Positions 56,964 to 64,000 of a DNA stretch of 64,000 nt are shown one piece after another. The position numbers were made by a program, and so were the translations under genes. The stretch lies in the NCBI GenBank assembly GCA_002803225.1, contig NXFV01001378.1:1-64000 (forward strand). Reading direction: 5' to 3'. The notes under the pieces are model-generated. The model saw nothing but the letters and a program-made list of their open reading frames with translations, was not told the DNA's origin and ran no database searches. The DNA comes from Gamarada debralockiae (taxonomy: Eukaryota; Ascomycota; Leotiomycetes; Helotiales; Hyphodiscaceae). Position 1 is the first letter of the stretch. Each line of letters starts with the position of its first letter.

Positions 56964-57436
56964 AAGAGAGCCTCCATTTTTAGTGCAAATCGACGTCGTC
57001 GAATTTGTTCCGTCGCACAGTCAACTGCAAAATAGGTACCTGGCTAAGCTTAGGAATTTAATGCTTTCTCTCTCTGAGAACATCGAATTTTCTCGTGGAA
57101 GAGATTTACTTCGAGTTCAACTGACATGTACGGACTAACAACAATTAGAGCCAGATTACGTAACAGGTAAAGGGGCAAATCACGTGCTCTCGTGACCGAT
57201 CGTGCTGACTAATCCTTGCACGGCCACTCCGGCAAGTCCAGCACCGTTAAAACTCTGTGTCGCCCACCACCGCATATAATGGTAGGCTCGCTTTAAGTCT
57301 CTTCGAGTTTACGTACGAGGTATTTTATACCTTCTAGCTACTACTTGCTAGCCCTGTCCCATACTAATGCAACTCTATAGCAATTCTTCCGCAAAGCTTT
57401 ACTATCAGCAACGATCTGCGAAGCTATTGCAAAGGA
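56964..57436. other. Intergenic, no gene seen
   Basis: The catalytic part of the GH30-type gene would be expected here but is not present. No other gene recognised. Confidence 0.4.
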
Positions 57437-58709
57437 TCAAAGCACCAGTAATCCTGCAATAGCAATCAAGAAGATCGACATAATCACTTGAATATCAACC
57501 CTTATAGCTCCACTAGCTTTGGTGATAGTTGCCGCCGGTGTCCCGCTGCTCGAGGTTGTACTGCTCGACAAATTTCCACTTCCCGTCACCCCAGATTTCA
57601 ACTTATACATCACAATCCCCTGACTCTTAATCGGAACAAGCATGTTACCTGTATTGATATCAACTGCTACCGAATGCGCTGTCACGTTATCCGTAACAAG
57701 TGTTTGTACCAATATTCCACTCGATGCATTCACCACGCCAACTTGCGGCATAGGCGTTGATCCATTGGCAAGATTCTGATACGCCGACGCATAGAACAGA
57801 TTCGCTATAGAATCATAGGCAACTTGGTCAACTCCCGCAAGACTGGAAATATTTGAGATAATGTTGCTGGTAGAAACATCCAGGATATAGGAGGCAGCAT
57901 AGCCGTAATCTGTGATTTGTGACTCGGAGCAGCCAACAAAGAGGTGGTTCTCTGGTCCAAAAACTATGCCTGCTGGGACACAGTCAGGAAGAGGGATTGT
58001 CTTGGCAATAGACATGTTTGCGATATCCAGGGTGCAAATAGAGCCGCCGGGATAGGTGCCTGAAGATGGCACTGAAACGTAGAAGAGTCCGTCGGCAGGA
58101 TTAAAAGTTGGTTGTTCGAGCTCTGTGACGTTTGGAAACTTGATTTGACCGAGGACCGTGCGGTTAACGGCAGATATAACAGAGACGTAGGGTGTTTTTT
58201 CATTTGGGTTTGTAACTACAACGATATTGTTGGTAGGATCATACCCAAATTCGTCGGCGCGCTGAGTTGACGTGTTGATCGAGGCAATGACTTTTGAGGA
58301 GAAGAGATCAATCACTTTGACGGTACCGTTGCCATCACCAGCCCAGAGTTCGTTGCGCGATGGAAGTACAATCAAGCCATTTGGGCCTGAGATGGTTGAA
58401 CTGAGCGTCCCATTGATGAGGCCCGTGGAGAAACCAGTGATAAGGTTGATTTGGGTGCTGTTGGTAAGAGACACGACATGAATCTATTATTTGGTGAGTA
58501 ACTGACCACGACAGAAACGGATTGCTTACTCCTGCGTTGGTACGATCAGACAGGTAGTAGGTGTTATTGTACACTACACTCTGGTCGACGGACGATGGGG
58601 CCTTTGGACTCCAAGGAATAGTTGTCGCAACAGAGTATATCGAGGCACTGCTTTGAGCACAGGCACAAGTCGCCAAAAATAAATGAAGCCCCGCAGCGAA
58701 AATCTGCAT
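57437..58709 (-). CDS. Secreted, probably GPI-anchored beta-propeller (YncE/quinoprotein-like) protein
   Basis: Exons 58709-58530 and 58483-57437 with a 46 nt intron, 408 aa. The signal peptide MQIFAAGLHLFLATCACAQS is followed by propeller-type repeats (GPNGLIVLPSRNELWAGDGN, VKVIDLFSSKVIASI, FGYDPTNNIVVVTNPN, FNPADGLFYVSVPSSG, VVNASSGILVQTLVTD), numerous N-glycosylation sites, a Ser/Thr-rich stalk, and a hydrophobic C-terminus (VIMSIFLIAIAGLLVL) preceded by a small-residue stretch, as for GPI anchoring. Similar fungal proteins are called NHL or lactonase-like. No catalytic residue set can be identified. Likely a cell-surface protein of unknown ligand. Confidence 0.75.
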
Positions 58710-59116
58710 CCTGAAGTGCAGTGTCGCTTGTCAAGAGGAGAACTTTTCAATATGTAATGAGAGATAGAAGAGCGGATCGTATCTTTTGATCGCTTCTCTC
58801 TCCGCAGATATTCCCTAGACTTATAGCAATATGCTGTGGAGCTTGTACAGCCTTGCCATATTGAGCCCCGTCTTCTCGTCTGCTAACGTCAATTCTGGCG
58901 ATCACTCATCAGTTTGGACGTTCTGAAACCATGTGTACCCGTACTATTATCGTTCTTGGTGATTGTTCAGCGGCCAAAGTATAAATCTGTCCAATGTGCA
59001 GCTGTCAGTGACTTTGCCAAGATTTTAAGGGAGTGCGGGGCCCTGCAACCCCCTCATTTCCTGCAGTGTGCTACTATCGGCATCGAATGTCCTACGGCCT
59101 TTGACGGGGATGAACT
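58710..59116. other. Upstream of the propeller gene, with a possible old coding relic
   Basis: The minus-strand promoter lies just 5' of 58710. From about 58980 the + strand is open as KSVQCAAVSDFAKILRECG up to the hAT-like MITE; see findings. Confidence 0.35.
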
Positions 59117-59560
59117 TAAATTTTGGGATCGACTATTTGTACTCAGCTCCCGGCTATTTGTACTCAACTGTCCCCACTTTCGGGAGTACACCTAATAACC
59201 TCGCGCGCCCATACTAATTTGTATGAGCGCGTAAGGCACGATATGTAAAATCAAGGACGAAAACATTAAAGCTATTCACAAATCAAAGGCCCCCCTTCTA
59301 CCCCAAACAACCCAAAAAGACTATCTACACCTCTATATCATCCTAATCCCACTCTGCATCTTGTGTATTGACTCAGTGACTTCATGTATCGCAGCGGCAG
59401 CTACGGTAGCTGCGTCGTCCGTACAATCTTCCTGGTAAACAGGTAGAGTAGCGCCTCGCGTTCTCATACGAATTAGTATGGTGGCGCGAGGTTGATGGGT
59501 GTACCGAGTGTGAGTACAAATAGCCGGGAGCTGAGTACAAATAGTCGGTCCCTAAATTTT
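59117..59560. mobile_element. hAT-like MITE with 8 bp target duplication
   Basis: The 428 bp element 59125-59552 is flanked on both sides by TAAATTTT (59117-59124 and 59553-59560). The terminal inverted repeats open GGGAYCGACTATTTGTACTC and extend imperfectly for about 115 bp per arm (to about 59235 and from about 59445). Each arm has a tandem sub-repeat, CGACTATTTGTACTCA then CGGCTATTTGTACTCA. No coding capacity. The 8 bp duplication suggests the hAT superfamily; the G-rich tip is unusual for hAT, so superfamily is provisional. Confidence 0.85.
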
Positions 59561-60647
59561 GTACGCGAACTCACCCCGTTGAACTCGAAGGTTATGAAAG
59601 GGATCTTCTCCTCATCCAGACGGCTTTCCCCGGCCATCCCTGACAAAATTTCTAAGCGTGGGCTCGTCTGCATTCAAGTCGGCCACTCTCCAGCGCTCAA
59701 GATTGATGGAAGTGCGTCTAGGTACTTTCTCTATTACGTTTTCACTACTATTCTCCTGTTCAAATTTATCAATTTCCGAAGCTTATCTCTTGGAATCCGT
59801 TAGGGTCATGGAGGTTGTCACCGTCTGTGGCGTTGAAAACCAGGAACGCCAAGCTCAGCCGAAAAGCTTCTCTACGCCCACGACTGTGGAGAAGAGGGGA
59901 ATCGGCATGGCGCTCCTTTTTCGGCTAATTCAACCAATAGTGTGCCACGGAATTTTCCAATCGCGTAACCAGACGGGATGTCACTGACCACGGAGATACC
60001 GGCAAACAACATATCACTGAGGAAGCCCTCGTTCAATATAACAGAATAATTGTTGACAGAAGTTCGTAGTATCGTACTCGTAATCATTCTCGGCTGCTTT
60101 TTGTATATCCAATCTGAAGCTGCCAGTGACGTCTTAAAAGAAGTATACCAAATGCGGGGCCCCAACCTTTTCCTACTGTAGCAGCAAATCGCTCCAAAGC
60201 TCGCTAGAATCAACTAGATTGCCAAGCGCTGCCACAATGAGTGGGGAAACGGGGGCATTCTGAGATATGGCGTCCCGTTCGGCTAATTTTGCCAATAGAC
60301 TCTGAGGTCTTACGGCCCGAAGCCCTTGCTCGCCGACAACGCCCGTCTTCTACTGTAATGACCGCTGGAATGTCCATAGATCTGTCCTTCCGCTCGATAT
60401 CTCCAACATTTCTCCAATTCCACTGGGCCAACCAGTTATCACAAGGTGGGAGGTGTGCTGCGTCCCACGCGGCACACGATGGACCCTCAAGCATGTATAT
60501 ATGCAGTCGCTTTCTCCCGCTGGGAACGTGGACGTCCTGCGATAGGGCCTAAACTTTCTTCATAAGTCACGAGCACACGATTACTTCTGCTTCGAGCAGT
60601 GAACCATCTTCCTCTATTTGATTGTTCTTCACTTACGTTTTCAACAT
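59561..60647. other. Region between the MITE and the dead permease
   Basis: No intact gene. Two similar 35 bp segments (near 59907 and 60267, sharing TTCGGCTAATT...CCAATAG) may be a shared motif or old duplication. Promoter of the permease relic presumably lies at 60400-60647. Confidence 0.35.
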
Positions 60648-62278
60648 GGCAGACGATAAGAAGACAGAGGACCTCATGCAAGTGGAGAATGCTGCTCCTC
60701 AAGGCTACCGATATGTCCATATTGATCCAGCTGTTCAGAAGCGAGTTGTTCGTAAGCTAGACTAGAACTTGATGCCTCTTGTTGTGGCCTTGTGTGAGTT
60801 TAAGGTGCTCCATCTTGCTTCTATCCATTCTAACCGGCCATGTTTGTGTTTTAGATCTGTTGTTATTTCTAGATCGCTCTAATATTGGAAATGCTCAGAC
60901 TGCTGGTCTGAGTACTGGAAAGGGTTCAATTCATGAATCTGACGCCCAATATCAGTGGCTCCTCACGCTCTTCTATATCCCATACATTCTCTTCGAGTGG
61001 ATGGCATTAATATGGAAAATTGTGTCACCACATTGGTGGGCGTTCGCTACGCTGCTTACATGGTGCAGTATTCCCCGCGCCTCCGCAATTAACACTACTG
61101 ACTCATTATAGGGGTATTTCTGCAGCCCTTCAAGCCGCTGCATTCAATTGGCAGGGCATGATGGTCTGTTGATTCTTCATGGCCATGGCCGAAGCAGGCT
61201 ACGGACCTGGTCAGCCTATCTCCTTTCATTTTTCTATATGCGCTCTGAGATTGGACTTCGTTGTGGTATATTCCTCTCCGCTCCCCCATTTGCCACTTGC
61301 TTTGCGGGTGCCTTGGCCTATGGGATCACATCAGGGCACTCAGCGCTCACGAACTGGAAACTGTTGTTCTTGGTTGAGGGTCTTCCCTCCGTCGTAATGG
61401 CTTTGGTGGCATTCTAGTTCCTTCCAGACTCCCCGGAGAAGGCTAGGTTCTTAAAGGATGAAGAAGAAAAGGAAGTTGCCAAAGCCCGTGCAATCCGTCA
61501 AGTCGGCGAGGAGGGTGCAGCTCGTGTAGGGGGCATCTCTTTTAAGGAGGTTGGCGCCGCACTCATAGATCCAAAGAACTGGCTTACAGCTGTGAGATTC
61601 CACCTCACTGTAAAATTGCACAAACTGACACGATTCTTAGTTGATGTACTTCTCCTGCAATGTGTCCTTCGCATCTCTCCCCGTATTCCTTCCCACTATC
61701 CTCACCGGAATGGGCTTCACCTCCATCCACGCTCAAGGGCTTACCGCACCACCCTATTTCCTCTCCTTCTTAATCTGTATCTTTTCTACCTACATCGCGG
61801 ACCGCACCCGTCAGAGATGTCTGATGATCATCACACTTTCCGTTATTGGTGGCATCGGCTACGTCATCCTCGCAACCTGCAAAGGTGTCGGCGTGCGCTA
61901 CTTCGCCATCTTCCTCGCATCCGCCGGTGTTTTCCCCGCCATTTCTAACATTCTACCCTGGGTGTTGAACAACCAAGGTACAGATACTAAGCATGGTACG
62001 GGAATGGCGCTACTGTAGATGATTGGACAGTGCGGTCCGATTCTGGGCACGAGATTGTTCCCTGCAAAAGAGGGCAAGTTCTATGTTAAAGGCATGTCGG
62101 TCTGTGCAGCGTTCATGTTCTTCAATGCTCTTTTGGCTTTAACGTTACGGACGTATTTAGCGTGGCAGAACAGAGTTGCGGATAAGAGAGAAGCGGAGGT
62201 TCAGGCTGCGGTTCAGGATGAGAAGATTGGGAATGGAGCAGTTGAAAATGAAGGATTCGGGTTCAGGAACATTTTGTG
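60648..62278 (+). pseudogene. Degenerate MFS permease of the anion:cation symporter (ACS) family
   Basis: Starts MADDKKTEDLMQVENAAPQG, then VVRKLD-NLMPLV with TAG (60763-60765) where the family has Trp. Further marks: DRSNIGNAQTAGLS, YQWLLTLFYIPYILFEW, ISAALQAAAFNWQGMMVC followed by TGA (61170), MAMAEAGYGPG, NWKLLFLVEGLPSVVMALVAF then TAG (61415), FLPDSPEKARFLKDEEE, LPVFLPTILTGMGFTSIHAQ, YIADRTRQRCLMII, ASAGVFPAISNILPWVLNNQ, GMALL then TAG (62015), and MIGQCGPILGTRLFP. Small frameshifts occur around 60800-60860, 61110 and 61620. Members import organic anions such as nicotinate, allantoate, pantothenate or tartrate; substrate unknown here. Length is complete, so decay is by point lesions. Confidence 0.88.
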
Positions 62279-63363
62279 AAGATACACCATAGTGTTGATG
62301 CAACTCTTATTAGTGAAATCAATCTAGTAGACTTTGCAGGAGGTGTTTCTTTAGGTATGGGAAAGAGCTGAAATGACTAATATATTTGCTTCAAAGAACA
62401 ATTAAAGTTCCCAGGCGAATTATGGAAAACAATAGCGTCTACGATGGCCGGGACATCTTTTGATAGATCTCTCTTACAATCTATAAGGAGACACTGGTTA
62501 TTTACTGACTACACCAATACGTTCACATCCCATGTACCCTGGGGCCTTGCGGTAAGTAGTCTAGCCAAACTCTGCTGTGGTAATATCAGGGTAATACTTG
62601 CATCCTGAAGTCAACACTAAATTTCTGGGTTTTATTCTTCTTGAGAACTACTTTCAGAGCATATTGTTAGCACAGCAGGTCGTGGGTCAGATTACTAATC
62701 ATTCCAATATATCGGTACTGTACTAGAAGAGTTACTGTTCTAAGCCTACAGCTATCGATACTTATATACCACTCCTGGTAATAGGCAGCTATAGGCAACA
62801 GAGTAGGCCGAAATGTCAATCATCATATGACAGTCCCGTGACTCATAATGGTGAGGAGGTCAAAACAGCACACCGTATTCTCGGGAGGCGTTCGTGGGTT
62901 ACAGAGAGAAGCTGGATAATTCTTGAACCCCTTCATCACCTTCTGTTCTTTTTTCGATCGTGTATTGAGCCGCAAATTCGCTCGCTGTGTTCTGGCAGAT
63001 CGGGGCAATGGGGATTTCACGGTTCGGTTTTGTATAGTCCGGGTTAAAGAGGCTGATGTGTTTTCGGGCTATTCTCATTGTGTACCATTAAAGACAAATA
63101 CAAAGTTAGAAAATAGACTGTGCATTATACTTCAACTATCCTACAGCCGTGACAGTAAATACAGAACGTCTTACACATCGAATACATCTCTTGATTGGTG
63201 ACCATATCAAAGAAAAAGACAATACCGACGTAAATTAGTCACGGCACTATTACCCGAGCACATGTACCTGCCGCTTGGTCGCGGCTAAAATGCAGTGTCT
63301 GCATTAGTCATGTGCTCCCGTGATTTGCTAGTGCGGCTCATAAAGCCTAGGGCAACTGTCCTG
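62279..63363. other. Gene-poor region
   Basis: No gene seen. Short frames near 62823-63201 lack motifs. Confidence 0.4.
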
Positions 63364-63760
63364 TCATAGTTGGTACCCTTCCAAATGACTGTCTTCAATT
63401 TTGGGCTTCTTATCCTTTTCGTGCGTCAATTCCCTCATTTCTTCCATCTTCCGAACCCTCTCAACTTGAATTTGATGAAATCGCTCCTCTGATCTAGATC
63501 TTTGACTTTGCATTTTGCGGCCCAACTCCTCTTGGTACTGAGCCAACTGCACTCCGATCTGACGTGATTTTCCGTACCAAGTTGGTGCTCGCTATCTGTC
63601 ATTTTGCGATCACAGTCAAGCCACTTTCCGAGCCTTTTCTCGTTTCCAGTTCTCGCAATTCGTTTTCCATCTTGGACCTTTCTTCCATTTGCTTACACCA
63701 CATGACATCCGCAGCAGCGTGTTCTTCCACAATTCTTGCCAGCTCTTTCTCCTAAGCTCT
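63364..63760 (-). pseudogene. Fragment of a coiled-coil protein
   Basis: Minus-strand, strongly heptad-like, Glu/Arg/Lys-rich sequence in two frames: LARIVEEHAAADVMWCKQME and MENELRELETRKGSE near 63740-63630, then LAQYQEELGRKMQSQRSRSE and RFHQIQVERVRKMEEMRELT at 63552-63400, ending at a stop at 63364. A frameshift/stop lies between. It is probably the 3' end of a decayed gene. Family not recognised. Confidence 0.45.
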
Positions 63761-64000
63761 TATCCTCAGCACTACGGAGTTCTCCGTTCCGGGATACTCA
63801 GGGGGCATGGCGGGTTAAAAAACTGCCGTACGTCATGACACTTGGGAATTCACCCTGAGTGGGAAGAAGGGGGCGGGGTTTGTCGAGCCTACAACGGATT
63901 ATGACGAGATATGCAGAAGTATGCATGCTCAACAAAGACGGTGTAAGTTGCGTCAAAGAAAGTTTCTGGATTTCGATCTAGTCAAAGTGGCTACTCGTAG

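Overview
The window looks like chromosomal DNA of a filamentous ascomycete (Pezizomycotina; Leotiomycetes/Helotiales is my guess from family content, not tested). The reasons are: short GT...CTRAY...AG introns of about 46-75 nt; single-copy eukaryotic housekeeping genes (KEOPS Cgi121, Rae1, Vps38/UVRAG, APRT, IMPDH, an IQGAP-type Rng2/Iqg1); fungal-specific HET and NACHT proteins; CBM1 and GH30-type secreted enzyme remnants; and retroelements destroyed by G:C to A:T change (RIP-like).

Layout. 0.3-1.1 kb: cgi121 (+). 1.6-2.1 kb: possible small gene (-). 2.8-9.95 kb: a degenerate G-alpha-like gene with a fungal NLR-type N-terminus, split by a 5.3 kb RIPed Copia element (3097-8395) that itself carries a 448 bp MITE. 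10-13 kb: gene-poor, with a diverged ~174 bp tandem repeat. 13.2-14.6 kb: secreted phosphoesterase. 15.5-16.5 kb: aldo-keto reductase with two frameshifts. 16.6-21.0 kb: HET gene and NACHT gene head to tail on the minus strand, possibly one fused frame. 21.5-24.0 kb: phosphoketolase (-). 26.3-28.1 kb: dead sugar transporter (-). 28.6-32.0 kb: VPS38/UVRAG-like and RAE1 (-). 32.5-33.7 kb: unidentified gene remnant. 33.9-40.7 kb: HET pseudogene split by a second Copia copy (35518-40366). 42.5-43.2 kb: APRT. 43.9-46.0 kb: multipass membrane protein. 46.4-47.4 kb: dense degenerate repeat. 47.9-52.9 kb: IQGAP homologue (-), divergent from IMPDH (53.9-55.8 kb, +). 56.3-57.0 kb: GH30-CBM1 3' remnant. 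57.4-58.7 kb: secreted GPI-type beta-propeller protein. 59.1-59.55 kb: hAT-like MITE with an 8 bp target duplication. 60.6-62.3 kb: dead ACS-family permease. 63.4-63.8 kb: coiled-coil gene fragment.

The window alternates conserved housekeeping blocks with accessory islands where genes of non-self recognition type (NACHT, HET, G-alpha-like) and nutrient transporters are decaying. Both Copia copies lie antisense inside + strand genes of the recognition type, and in both cases removing the element plus one target duplication restores the host reading frame exactly. No tRNA, rRNA or CRISPR was seen. All calls are by eye from translation and motif reading. No database search was possible.
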